Of a stretch of DNA of 64,000 nucleotides, positions 42,976-51,651 are shown piece after piece (positions within the stretch are counted from its first letter, which is position 1; every line of letters starts with the position of its first letter). Under the pieces are notes generated by a model. The model was not told the DNA's origin. It saw nothing but the letters and a program-made list of their open reading frames with translations, and did no database searches. This DNA is from Novosphingobium beihaiense (GTDB lineage Bacteria > Pseudomonadota > Alphaproteobacteria > Sphingomonadales > Sphingomonadaceae), in the NCBI RefSeq assembly GCF_022832375.1, contig NZ_JALHLG010000009.1, positions 1-64,000 of the forward strand, given 5' to 3'. The position numbers and the translations under genes are program-made.

Positions 42976-45330
42976 TCAGAACGCGCGGGACACCATCAAG
43001 CTGACCGTCAGCGGCCGCTGCGGCGTGTATTGCCGCTCCGTGCGGTAACGGAAGGGATTGCCGAACGCGAAAGTGTTGCCCTTGTTCGCAAAGAGGTTCT
43101 GCGCCTGCAAACCAAGGTTCCAGGAACCGAGCGCGGCGTGAACCTCTACCGTGCTTTCCAGCAGATTGCCCATCCTGCGGTCGAGATCGGGATCGAAGCT
43201 CATCCGCGAAGGGCCGATATACCGCAGGCTCACCCGGGCCCAGGCATCGGCAGGGCCAAGCGCGAAATCGTGCCGCAACGCCCCGCGCACCGTATATTCG
43301 GGCACCACGGGCAAGTGCCGGTCATGCAGTTCGAATCCCAATGCACTGCGCGTCAGCAGCGCGCTGGTATAATTGGCGCCAGCATCAAGACGCCACCGGG
43401 GCGCCAGCACCAGCCCCAACGATCCCTCTATCCCGATGATCCGCGCATTCCCGGCATTCGCCGTTTCGATAAGGCCGGAGTCATCGAGCACGTCGGACTG
43501 GACATCCTCCCAGCGGGTATACCACGCGCTCAGTTCGAAATGCCCCCCGCCCGGCAGCCGCTCCCGCCAGCCTGCCTCGATGGAGGCCAGTTCATCGCCT
43601 TTCAGCGACTCTATGCTGCCGCCGCCGTTGATATCCGACCCGCCCTGCCGGAATGCGGAGCCATAGCGCAGATAGATCAGCCGGTCCGCATTGGGCTGCC
43701 AGGCCACAGCCAGGCTGGGCGTCATGCCCGCCTTGTGCTGCGAGCGGGAAACCGGGCCGGACAGCACCTGCCGCGTTTCGCGCACCGACGAAGCGAACAG
43801 CCGCGCCCCGCCATCGAGCGACAGCGTTGCCGTCACCGGCAGCGTGAGATCGAAATAGGCGGCGGTATCGTGGCTGACGCGCCGGTCGTCATCGGCGATC
43901 AGTTGCTCGCCCTGCGTTCCTTCAAGCGTGTCCACGAACACCTGACGCGCTTCGAGATGCGACAGCCCGGCCAGCCAGCCCAGCGCCCCCAGATCCCCGC
44001 GCAGCCGCAGGTCGTTATCCCAGACGCGGAAGCGGCGCTTTTTGAACAGCGTTTGCGGGTTGTCGAGCCCAAGGCTTTCCGCGCCGATGGTGGCATCGAG
44101 GCGGTCATCCACATTGTGCCATGTCATCGCGCTGGCCAGCAGCAGGTCGATGGCGCCGATCCCGCCGGTCAGCCGCCCGGCGAGGTGGCGCAAGTCATTG
44201 TCATGCGGCTCCGCGTTCTGGGCCGGGCGCGAATAGGAGCCGGGCGCATAGACGTAGCTGCTGTCCCGTGCTTCCAGCCACTGGCCGAAACCGGTCAGGT
44301 CCAGCCGCCAGCCCGCCGCCGGAACCAGCCCGGCCGTGGCCCGCAAGCCGCTGACGCTGGTGGAATTGCTGTCATGCCGGGGCCCGGTATCGATCCAGCC
44401 CGGCTCCTTTGATCGATACCCGACAAGCCGCACCCCGGCAGTGCCCCGGACCACCGGCAGATTGGCGACCACCGATCCCGAATAGCCCGCATCGCCATGG
44501 ATCGCGGTGCTGCTTCCGCCGGACAGGGTCAGGCTGGCCGCATCAAGGTCCGCCGGATGCGAAACGAGCCGGTAGATCCCGCCCAACGCGCCGGTGCCGT
44601 AGAGCGATCCCTGCGGGCCTTTCAGCACCTCTACGCGCTCGATATCGACAAGGCGGATATCGGGATCGGGCGCGGAATAGGTGAGGCGCGCCTCATCGAG
44701 CACGACCGCCACGGTCGACTGGCTTTCCCCGCTGAACGCGCTGTCGGCAATGCCGCGCAGGAACATGCGGTTGCGGCCCGGCCCCAGCGAGGTGAGCGCC
44801 AGCCCTTCGAGCTGGGAGGATACCGTCGTGCTGTCGCTGCCGGGATCCTGCCGCTCGGCCTCGTCCAGTTGGGCCACCGACACGGCGGCGGGCAGCGACA
44901 GCAGATCGAGCGGCTGCTTGGTGGCCGTCACCAGAATCGGAACCGGCGGAGGCTCGGGCGGCGGTGCGGCAGGCACGGGCGGCGGGGCCGCCGCCGGCGC
45001 GGGTTCAATCCGCCATGCCGTGCCGCCCACCCGGCGCGCCACATAGCCCGTTCCGGCCAGCAGCCGCTGCAAGGCTTCGCCGATGGTCATGGTGCCGTGG
45101 ACGCGCGGCGTGCGGACTTGCGGAAGCGCACCTTCCGCGCCGATCGAGACCCGTTCCTCGCGCGACAGTTCGGCAATCGCGCCGCTCAGCGTTCCTGCAC
45201 GGATATCGATCGAATGGCGGGCGCCGTCACGCGCCTCAGCGGGCGGGCTGCTCCAGACGCCAAGCGCCAGCGCTGCCGCTGAGACGCAGACCCATGACCT
45301 GCGCAAGATCGCGGAGTGCCGCATCGCCAT
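42976..45330 (-). CDS. TonB-dependent receptor with N-terminal STN signalling domain
   Basis: A 784-residue outer-membrane transporter. A signal peptide (1-33) precedes the STN domain (about 37-110: IDIRAGTLSGAIAELSREERVSI, then TMTIGEALQRLLAGTGY). A Pro-rich linker leads to a plug with a TonB box-like ILVTATKQ and VEVLKGPQGSLYGTGALGG, then the 22-strand barrel, ending in Phe. The STN domain is expected to signal to the adjacent FecR. The first 31 codons overlap the 3' end of fecR in another frame. The ligand is unknown; siderophore, haem or another metal complex are options. Confidence 0.92.
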   Translation of the reverse strand: MAMRHSAILRRSWVCVSAAALALGVWSSPPAEARDGARHSIDIRAGTLSGAIAELSREERVSIGAEGALPQVRTPRVHGTMTIGEALQRLLAGTGYVARRVGGTAWRIEPAPAAAPPPVPAAPPPEPPPVPILVTATKQPLDLLSLPAAVSVAQLDEAERQDPGSDSTTVSSQLEGLALTSLGPGRNRMFLRGIADSAFSGESQSTVAVVLDEARLTYSAPDPDIRLVDIERVEVLKGPQGSLYGTGALGGIYRLVSHPADLDAASLTLSGGSSTAIHGDAGYSGSVVANLPVVRGTAGVRLVGYRSKEPGWIDTGPRHDSNSTSVSGLRATAGLVPAAGWRLDLTGFGQWLEARDSSYVYAPGSYSRPAQNAEPHDNDLRHLAGRLTGGIGAIDLLLASAMTWHNVDDRLDATIGAESLGLDNPQTLFKKRRFRVWDNDLRLRGDLGALGWLAGLSHLEARQVFVDTLEGTQGEQLIADDDRRVSHDTAAYFDLTLPVTATLSLDGGARLFASSVRETRQVLSGPVSRSQHKAGMTPSLAVAWQPNADRLIYLRYGSAFRQGGSDINGGGSIESLKGDELASIEAGWRERLPGGGHFELSAWYTRWEDVQSDVLDDSGLIETANAGNARIIGIEGSLGLVLAPRWRLDAGANYTSALLTRSALGFELHDRHLPVVPEYTVRGALRHDFALGPADAWARVSLRYIGPSRMSFDPDLDRRMGNLLESTVEVHAALGSWNLGLQAQNLFANKGNTFAFGNPFRYRTERQYTPQRPLTVSLMVSRAF

Positions 45331-46213
45331 CGCTAATTACCAGGGTCCCCGAAAACCGCCGGCCGCGCAACGCGTCCGGCACCGCCACTTCCACCCCCGC
45401 ATAGCGGCGCAGGTCGGCCGCGACCAGTGCCAAAGGCGCATCATCATAAGACAAACGGCCACTGCGCCAGGCTCCGACATCTTCCGCCCGCACCGGAGCG
45501 ACAGCCGCCGTGCCAGCCGCGGCGTCATAAGACAGGCCCTTGCCCGCCGCCAGCCGCACAGGCGCGGCCAGGCTATCGGAACGGACTTCCACTTTGCCTT
45601 CCACGACGGAAACCCGCACGCGCTTGTCCTGCGCCTGCACATCGAAGCGCGTGCCGATATCGCTGATCTGCAGCCCGCCAGCGCTAATCGTAAGCTGCCG
45701 GTCCGGATCGTGCCGGATATCGAACAGCGCGCCGCCGGAAAGCGCCATCTGGTCCTGATGGCGGCCTTCCACCGTCAGACTGCTGCGCGGTGCGAGCATG
45801 ATGGTAGAGCCATCCTCCAGCGCGATCTCGCGCGCGGCGCCTGTGGTTTCGTAGACTTGCGCGGCAGGCACCATGAACTGCGGAATGGCCAGCACCGCCG
45901 CCAGCGTGGCGGCAATCGCGAACCCGGCCCAGCGCAGGCGCTTGCCGAAAGCCGGACGGATGATGTCCGCCCCTTCGCCAGAGCTATCCTCAGCCCCGGC
46001 GGGCAGCTCAGCGGAACTTTCCGCCACAGCGTCCAGATCGGCGCGGTGTTCCTGCAACAGACCGTCGGTCAGCGCGACTTCGTCATAGGCGGCGGCATGA
46101 CGGGGATCAGCCTCCAGCCATTGCGTGAAGGCGTCCCAGTCCATGGCGTCGTCCCCGCTGGCGATGTGCCAGCGGGCCGCTTCGTCCAGGATCTGATCGT
46201 CTGCGCTCTTCAT
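45236..46213 (-). CDS. FecR-type transmembrane anti-sigma/signal transducer
   Basis: A 325-residue protein. The cytoplasmic N-terminal domain contains ARWHIASGDDAMDWDAFTQWL and DPRHAAAYDEV. A span at about 95-115 leads to the periplasmic FecR domain (ALEDGSTIMLAPRSSLTVE) and a C-terminal STN-like part (LRDLAQVMGLRLSG). It relays receptor occupancy to the FecI-like factor. Its ATG overlaps that gene's stop (ATGA) and its last 95 bp overlap the receptor gene. Confidence 0.92.
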   Translation of the reverse strand: MKSADDQILDEAARWHIASGDDAMDWDAFTQWLEADPRHAAAYDEVALTDGLLQEHRADLDAVAESSAELPAGAEDSSGEGADIIRPAFGKRLRWAGFAIAATLAAVLAIPQFMVPAAQVYETTGAAREIALEDGSTIMLAPRSSLTVEGRHQDQMALSGGALFDIRHDPDRQLTISAGGLQISDIGTRFDVQAQDKRVRVSVVEGKVEVRSDSLAAPVRLAAGKGLSYDAAAGTAAVAPVRAEDVGAWRSGRLSYDDAPLALVAADLRRYAGVEVAVPDALRGRRFSGTLVISDGDAALRDLAQVMGLRLSGSAGAWRLEQPAR

Positions 46214-46842
46214 TGTCCCTGTTCCATGCGCGGTTTCCCTCCGCTTCTTTCCCCGTACCCCATAGACGCCGCCGCGTCGAAGGCTCCGCAGCCGACAAGC
46301 GCCTCGCGCAGCCGTTTCATGGCCAATGCGAGGTGTTTTTCCACGCCACTGCGGCTTATCCCCATAACTTCAGCGATTTCCTTCTGCCCCATCTCTTCGA
46401 AGCGATAGAGCCGCAAGGCACGCTGCGCGCCCTCGGGCAAGGCCGCGATGGCATCGCGCAGCACTTGCGCTTCCTGTTCGCGGGAAATGATCTCGTCCGC
46501 CGGTTCGCCAGGGTCGGTGCGGTCCTCGGGCATGTGGGCAACGCCGCCGCCTTCGGCTTCGAGCCAATTGCGCTCGCGCTGCATGGACCGGCGGCGGCCT
46601 CGTGCCCGGTCGAGCACGAGGTTGTTCGCCATGCGGAACAGGTAGGCCCGCCCGTTGGCGATCGGCCCGTTGGTAATAGGTCCGCCGGCCTGCCCGGATA
46701 CTTTGATCCACATTTCCTGCACGATGTCTTCTGCCTCATCGGGCGAACCGCATCGTGCCGTCAGGAACCGCAACAGGTCCGCGCGGTGCATATCGAGCAG
46801 CCCCGCCAGCCCATTGGCATCCCCGTACTCTTCAGACTCCAT
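46210..46842 (-). CDS. ECF sigma factor, FecI family
   Basis: A 210-residue extracytoplasmic-function sigma factor: region 2 (DLLRFLTARCGSPDEAEDIVQEMWIKV, then LFRMANNLVLDRARGRRR) and region 4 (LYRFEEMGQKEIAEVMGISRSGVEKHLALAMKRL). It should transcribe the receptor and perhaps the whole operon when FecR releases or activates it. ATG 46842 starts the conserved part; ATG 46863 would add seven residues. It follows a methyltransferase gene by about 20 bp. Confidence 0.9.
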   Translation of the reverse strand: MESEEYGDANGLAGLLDMHRADLLRFLTARCGSPDEAEDIVQEMWIKVSGQAGGPITNGPIANGRAYLFRMANNLVLDRARGRRRSMQRERNWLEAEGGGVAHMPEDRTDPGEPADEIISREQEAQVLRDAIAALPEGAQRALRLYRFEEMGQKEIAEVMGISRSGVEKHLALAMKRLREALVGCGAFDAAASMGYGERSGGKPRMEQGQ

Positions 46843-46863
46843 CCTCCAGCCTGCTCCCGGCAT

Positions 46864-47475
46864 TTAACGCTGGGCGCAGGCAAACAGACCCCTGACCGAG
46901 CGCGTGATCGGCACCTCATGCACCTTGCCGCCCTCGCAGGCAAACCCTGACGCCGCAAGCGCCTCTTGCAAGGCACCCGCATCGTAAAGGCGGTGCAGGC
47001 CTTCGCGCGTGAAGGACCAGCCCGCCATGCTGCCACGATCGGTCACATAAGCGACAAGACGCCCGCCCGGGCGCAGCACGCGGCGCAGGGAACGCAGCAT
47101 CCGGTTTTCCGCATCGTTGAAGTAAAGCACATTGAGCGCCAGCACCGCATCGAAGCTGGCATCGGCGAACGGCAGGTCTTCCAGCGGCACATTCATGCAG
47201 ACCGCCTGCGCCCCCAGCTTGCGCCGGGCCGCGGCCAGCATCGTTTCCGAAGCGTCCACGCCGGTGACATGGCACCGCGCACGGGCGAGCATTGCCGCCA
47301 TGGCCGCGCCCGTGCCGCAGCCCGCGTCGAGGATCGTCTCCCCCGGCGCGGGTGCCAGCATGTCCACGGCAAGGGCGAGCGGCTTGCGGTTGACCACATC
47401 CATGGCATTGCCGAGCAACCGCCCGGCCATGCCGCTGGGGCGCGCAAGCTGCTGCGCCAGTTTCCGGGCAAACAT
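46864..47475 (-). CDS. Class I SAM-dependent methyltransferase (UbiE/Methyltransf_11 type)
   Basis: A 203-residue methyltransferase: ILDAGCGTGAAMAAMLARA is the SAM loop, followed by VTGVDASETMLAAARRK and PFADASFDAVLALNVLYF. C-terminal RVLRPGGRLVAYVTDRG is typical. ATG 47475 is chosen as the first start of the conserved reading; the longer open frame overlaps the TPR gene. It lies 16 bp after the TPR gene and just before the sigma factor gene, so a pathway tailoring step is plausible. Confidence 0.88.
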   Translation of the reverse strand: MFARKLAQQLARPSGMAGRLLGNAMDVVNRKPLALAVDMLAPAPGETILDAGCGTGAAMAAMLARARCHVTGVDASETMLAAARRKLGAQAVCMNVPLEDLPFADASFDAVLALNVLYFNDAENRMLRSLRRVLRPGGRLVAYVTDRGSMAGWSFTREGLHRLYDAGALQEALAASGFACEGGKVHEVPITRSVRGLFACAQR

Positions 47476-47491
47476 GAGCCGCGTCAGGCGA

Positions 47492-48136
47492 TCAGCCCGC
47501 CTTGGCGAGCAGGGCCCTGACCTCACGGCGGCGCCCCGCATCCCACACCGGGCGGCCGGGATCGTGCGGCGCGCGCAGGGCCTTTTGCAGATGGGCCTTC
47601 GCCCCGGCCTTGTCGCCCTGTTCAAGCAGGTAATCGCCGTAGAAGTAATTGGCATCGAGCCCGTTGGGATCTTCCGCCAGCGCCTGCTTGAGCAGCTTGC
47701 CCGCCTTGTCGTCATCCCCCCAGGCCAGCGGCGATCCTGGCACCTTGAAGTAGAGCACGCCCAGGCTCATCGCCCCGCCGCCATCGGCCGCCTTGGGATC
47801 GATGGCATAGGCTTTTTCCAGAATCTTGCGCGCTTTCGTCGCCAGCCCCAGCTTGTGGAAGAAGTTGGCGCGGTTCGCCTGTTCGCTGACGATGATCCCC
47901 TGCCACACCAGCGGCTCGGCCTTGCCGGGATAGCGCGCGACAACCGCCGCCGCCTGCTTCGCCAGCTTGTCGAGCGCCTTGGTCTGGGTGCTGGAGCCCT
48001 TCACTTCGTAGGAAATATGCGCCCAGCCGTCATTCACGGCCTTCACGTCGCTGGCCATGTCGGCCAGGGCCATGGCGGGCATGGCGGCAACCAGAACCGG
48101 GGCCAGGACGCTGCCCAGCAGAACACGCTTGATCAT
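47492..48136 (-). CDS. Exported TPR-repeat protein
   Basis: A 214-residue protein with a signal peptide (1-25, ending ALA) and at least two tetratricopeptide-like helical hairpins (RANFFHKLGLATKARKILEKAYAIDP and LDANYFYGDYLLEQGDKAGAKAHLQKAL). Probably a periplasmic scaffold or adaptor. No enzymatic motif is seen. It is in the middle of the eight-gene operon, 30 bp after the SDR gene. Confidence 0.85.
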   Translation of the reverse strand: MIKRVLLGSVLAPVLVAAMPAMALADMASDVKAVNDGWAHISYEVKGSSTQTKALDKLAKQAAAVVARYPGKAEPLVWQGIIVSEQANRANFFHKLGLATKARKILEKAYAIDPKAADGGGAMSLGVLYFKVPGSPLAWGDDDKAGKLLKQALAEDPNGLDANYFYGDYLLEQGDKAGAKAHLQKALRAPHDPGRPVWDAGRRREVRALLAKAG

Positions 48137-48166
48137 GGGAATGGTCTCCTCTCGGGGTTGGCCGGT

Positions 48167-48922
48167 TCAGCAGAACTCGGCGCGCGCCTTGCGGATCTGT
48201 CCGGCAAGGCCATTGTCGATCAGTTTCGGCGAGATCGCGTTGAGCGCGGCATAGATGCGCTCCATCGCGCCGATGCTTACGGTTTCGCGGCGCGCCGCGA
48301 CGGCGGCGACGATGCGGGCGGCGACCCATTCGGGGGCATCCGCCTTCATCCCGGTCACTTCCAGGAAACGGTTCACTTCGCTGTTGTTGAACGCGGTGCG
48401 CGCCGCGCGCGGATTGATGTGGGTGACGGCAACGCCCGTGCCCATCAGCTCGCGCCGCAGGCTCTGGCTCAGCGCGGCAAGGCCCGCCTTGCTGCTCGAA
48501 TAGGCAGCGAACCAGGGGTAGGGGATGGAGCCCAGCACCGAGCCGATATTGACGATCTGCCCGCTGCCCCGCACCCGCATCGGCGCTGCCACGGCACGCG
48601 CCAGCACCGCAGGCACCAGCAGGTTCACGCGGTAGCACAGCGCCAGCGCCTCGATCGGCTGATCCTCGTGCAGGCCGAAGCGCATGACCCCGGCGATGTT
48701 CACCAGCACGTCCGGGCATTCGCCCGAGAGCCGCTCCGCCAGCGCGGCAAGCTGCGTATCGTCGGACAAGTCGGTGACGATGCTGCTGTCGCAGGCATTG
48801 CATTCCGTCCGGTCTATTCCGATGACATAGGCCCCGGCCTCGCGCAGCATCCGCGCCACCGGCGTGCCGATGCCGCCTGCCGCGCCGGTGATGGCAACGC
48901 GCTTTCCTTCAAGCGGGGACAT
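48167..48922 (-). CDS. Short-chain dehydrogenase/reductase
   Basis: A 251-residue classical SDR: cofactor motif GAAGGIG, NIAG, catalytic Ser in IGSVLGS and YSSSK with Tyr and Lys. After Lys the usual Pro-Gly turn reads NPRAARTAF. It reduces a ketone or oxidises an alcohol; the substrate is not predictable. Its ATG overlaps the 3' end of the ligase-oxidase gene by 14 bp, so the two are coupled. Confidence 0.9.
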   Translation of the reverse strand: MSPLEGKRVAITGAAGGIGTPVARMLREAGAYVIGIDRTECNACDSSIVTDLSDDTQLAALAERLSGECPDVLVNIAGVMRFGLHEDQPIEALALCYRVNLLVPAVLARAVAAPMRVRGSGQIVNIGSVLGSIPYPWFAAYSSSKAGLAALSQSLRRELMGTGVAVTHINPRAARTAFNNSEVNRFLEVTGMKADAPEWVAARIVAAVAARRETVSIGAMERIYAALNAISPKLIDNGLAGQIRKARAEFC

Positions 48923-50945
48923 GCTGGTCCTCCATGGCGATGGAGGCGAAGACGCCGCCGAACAGGCCGAACATCTCGCGCGCCATGGTAAGGATCGCGG
49001 CGCGGTCTTCCTCGCGCGCCAGCCCGTTCACCAGATCGGCGTAGAAGGCCATGTGATCCTGATCGAGCGCGCCGTGCGAGGTCAGATAGGTAAACGCCTC
49101 GGGCGGCAGGCCGAGATTTTCCGCCACCGCGCTTGCCCCGCGCTGGGCAATGGCGACGCTGACGCTTTCGAGCACATAGACCATGCCGAAGAACGAGGCC
49201 GGATTGCCCTCTTCGATGCAGCGGTAGGCGTGATCCACCATCGCCTTCGTCGCAGGCGCCGGATCGCTGACGCGCGCCGCATCGGCATCGCCGCCCGCCG
49301 CCGCGATGTCGGCGAGAATCCACTCCTCGTGGCCGGTCTCTTCCTCGATATATTCATCGAGCGCGGCCAGCAGGTCCGGCCGGTCGAGCAGGCGCGCGCG
49401 CGCCGCCTGCATCAGCGGCACGGTGTGGCGCACATGGTGCCAGGCCTGCCGCAGATAATCGATATACATCCGGCGCGAGATCGTGCCCGCCAGCCCGGCG
49501 CGCACTTGCGGGATCGCGAGGAAGCCCAGCCGTTCGCGGACGGTGGCCGCTTCCAGTTCGTCGAAAAAACGAGGCGCCCCCTCCAGCCACATCGCCGCGA
49601 TGGCCTTGCGGCGCAGACGGCCATTGCCGGTCAGTTGCCCGTTCATCGGCGTGAACGGCGCCACTTCGCGCCACTTGGCGATGCGGGCATAGGCGGGCAG
49701 CCCTTCGTTGGCCGCCGCCACCGCCGCGGCGAGATCGGCACCGGGCCGCGCGGGCACCAGCAGCGCTTCGGGCGCGGGCAACCCGTCGCCATGGACCATG
49801 GCCTGCAGGATATCTCTCTGCGCGGTCAATTCCGCCTCCACCCATTCGGGCGAGATATTGCGGCCAAAGGAAGTGACGATCAGGGCCGACTTGCGACCCT
49901 CTACCCAGAGGCGGCCCTGATCGTCGACCCGGCCGATATCGCCGGTAAAAAGCGGCCCCGCATCGCGCGGCTCGCCGATGGTGCCGAGAAACATCTCGCC
50001 TTCCAGCACGATCTCGCCATCGGGCGCGATCCGGGCCTTCATGTGTGCGAGCGGCCGCCCGGCGGAACCCGGCGCATCCTCATCCGCGCTTTCCAGAGAG
50101 ACCACGGAGGCGCACTCGGTCAGGCCATAGCCCTGCCGCACCGGCAGCCCCAATGCGCGAGCGCGGGCGAGCAGTTCGGCAGGCACCCGCGCGCCGCCTA
50201 CGGCAACCAGCGTGAGGCACGGCAGGGTGATCCCGGTCTTCTCCATCACTGTGACCAGCCCGGCCAGATATTCGGGCACCAGGATCAGCGAAGTGATCTC
50301 CCACGCCGCCAGTTTCTGAACCATCGCCACGAAGTCCGGACGGAAGGGATCGGCGAGGCCCACTTCGGCCTGCGGCGGGCAAACATACGTCCCGCCCGCC
50401 AGCACCGTGGCGAAGAACCCGGCGACGGTTTCGAGCAGAATACCCGGCGGCAGCAGCGCGCAGTGGCGCCCGGCATGCTCGGCGCCCACGGCTTCCACCA
50501 CCGAGGCCGCCACGGCCAGCATCTGCGGGGCAGAGAGGCACACGCCCTTGGGCGTGCCGGTCGAACCCGAGGTAAAAGTGACCCGCGCCGTCCCACGGGG
50601 AAGTGGGGACGGCGCGGGCTGTGCCGCCGAAGGCCTTGCGGCCCCGGCGCCACTGGCGGCAACGGCATGCTGCACCTGCTCCGGCGTGAAGAACGCAGGC
50701 AGAGAGAGCACGGGAATGCGGGCTTCGAGCAAGGCCAGCTCGGCAATGGCGGCGTCCACGCCGTGATCGAGGCTCAGCACATGCGGTTTTGCGGCGCTTA
50801 CGGACAGCCGCAGGCCGTAAGCCTTGTCCGCGACCCTGTCGGCCAGTTCCTCCCATGTAACGGGCGGAGCCGTCACCGGATCGAGCGCGATGGCGCGCGG
50901 GTGCGTCAGGGCATGGTCCTGAATGACGGCAAGCAGACCGTTCAT
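48909..50945 (-). CDS. AMP-dependent ligase fused to a heme-oxygenase-like diiron domain
   Basis: A 678-residue two-domain protein. Residues 1 to about 450 form an ANL adenylating domain: TFTSGSTGTPKG, GYGLTECASV, FTGDIGRVDDQGRLW. The A10 motif reads TGNGRLRRK, with Arg443 where the catalytic Lys is expected. Residues about 460-678 form a TenA/HDO-like helical domain with possible metal ligands Glu536-x-x-His539, Glu593 and His624-x3-Asp628-x2-His631. Such oxidases act on activated or free amino/fatty acids (UndA, BesC and SznF are relatives by fold). It is coupled to both neighbours (ATGA upstream, 14-bp overlap downstream). The substrate is unknown. Confidence 0.85.
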   Translation of the reverse strand: MNGLLAVIQDHALTHPRAIALDPVTAPPVTWEELADRVADKAYGLRLSVSAAKPHVLSLDHGVDAAIAELALLEARIPVLSLPAFFTPEQVQHAVAASGAGAARPSAAQPAPSPLPRGTARVTFTSGSTGTPKGVCLSAPQMLAVAASVVEAVGAEHAGRHCALLPPGILLETVAGFFATVLAGGTYVCPPQAEVGLADPFRPDFVAMVQKLAAWEITSLILVPEYLAGLVTVMEKTGITLPCLTLVAVGGARVPAELLARARALGLPVRQGYGLTECASVVSLESADEDAPGSAGRPLAHMKARIAPDGEIVLEGEMFLGTIGEPRDAGPLFTGDIGRVDDQGRLWVEGRKSALIVTSFGRNISPEWVEAELTAQRDILQAMVHGDGLPAPEALLVPARPGADLAAAVAAANEGLPAYARIAKWREVAPFTPMNGQLTGNGRLRRKAIAAMWLEGAPRFFDELEAATVRERLGFLAIPQVRAGLAGTISRRMYIDYLRQAWHHVRHTVPLMQAARARLLDRPDLLAALDEYIEEETGHEEWILADIAAAGGDADAARVSDPAPATKAMVDHAYRCIEEGNPASFFGMVYVLESVSVAIAQRGASAVAENLGLPPEAFTYLTSHGALDQDHMAFYADLVNGLAREEDRAAILTMAREMFGLFGGVFASIAMEDQHVPA

Positions 50946-51487
50946 GCCGCGGCCCTCCGGCGGCGGGCGAGGAACCGGGCAATCGCCGCCTGACCCTGCG
51001 CGATGACACCGGCGCAGACTTGCGGATCGCTGGCGTAATAGCGGCCCCATTCGTCCGGCTCGTCCGCCCGTTCGGCCACAGCCGGAGCCAGCACGGCCAG
51101 CGGCACGCCGATCCGCGCGAACATCGCGCGCAGCGGCGCCGTCAGGGTCGCAACCGCGACTTCGCAGTCCGCCCCCAGATCGTTGGCGGCGCTGCCCCAC
51201 AGCTCGATCATGGAAAAGGCATCGTCCGCGGCCAGATTGCCGATCTCGATAATGCTGCCGCGCGCCACCGGCCTGCCGAGGGCGGCGGAGACAGCCTGCT
51301 CCACCGGTGCATCGAGATAGCGCTCCAGAAACAACGGTTCGCTGTCCGCCCGCCGGAAGCCCATCGCGGCGCGGGGCAGATCGGCGCGTTCGATCTGGCT
51401 GTAGCTTCCGAAAGCCGGCCGCACGCATGCGCCATGCACCTCCATGAAGCGCCTGCGCACCAGTTGGAATTCGGGACTGTCAGACAT
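50942..51487 (-). CDS. Thermostable hemolysin (T_hemolysin) family protein
   Basis: A 181-residue protein with the family pattern AAMGFRRADSEPLFLERYLD, then GRPVARGSIIEIGNLA. Members are named after Vibrio delta-VPH, but the domain looks like a GNAT-type acyltransferase, and a biosynthetic role next to an AMP-ligase is more likely than haemolysis. ATG 51487 has AGGAG 6 nt upstream. It is the first gene of the eight-gene operon and overlaps the ligase gene (ATGA). Confidence 0.82.
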   Translation of the reverse strand: MSDSPEFQLVRRRFMEVHGACVRPAFGSYSQIERADLPRAAMGFRRADSEPLFLERYLDAPVEQAVSAALGRPVARGSIIEIGNLAADDAFSMIELWGSAANDLGADCEVAVATLTAPLRAMFARIGVPLAVLAPAVAERADEPDEWGRYYASDPQVCAGVIAQGQAAIARFLARRRRAAA

Positions 51488-51540
51488 GCACGTCTCCTGC
51501 GGTTTCAAGCAGACGACGGCACAGGCGCCCGGGCTCCGCA

Positions 51541-51568
51541 GTTGCGAACGCGAAGATTTTTTCGCAAC
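51541..51568. promoter_or_regulatory. 8-bp perfect inverted repeat upstream of the ligase operon
   Basis: GTTGCGAA (51541-51548) and TTCGCAAC (51561-51568) flank 12 bp, 54-81 bp upstream of the T_hemolysin ATG and before the divergent small membrane gene. It looks like a dimer-binding operator. The binding protein is unknown. Confidence 0.45.
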
Positions 51569-51651
51569 ACGCACCGGGTCCGGCCCGCGATAAAGCGAAA
51601 TTAACCCTTCGCTGCGATCATCCCCGCAGCATCAACAACCAGATAGTCGCC

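Noticed and set aside
47476..47715. N-terminal extension of the methyltransferase at 46864
   Set aside because: It runs antiparallel to nothing but overlaps the TPR gene in another frame and is Arg-rich; the conserved methyltransferase begins at 47475.
51485..51574. Longer N-terminus for the T_hemolysin-family protein (start at 51574)
   Set aside because: The added residues are Arg/Ser-rich without similarity and ATG 51487 has an AGGAG site at the correct distance.
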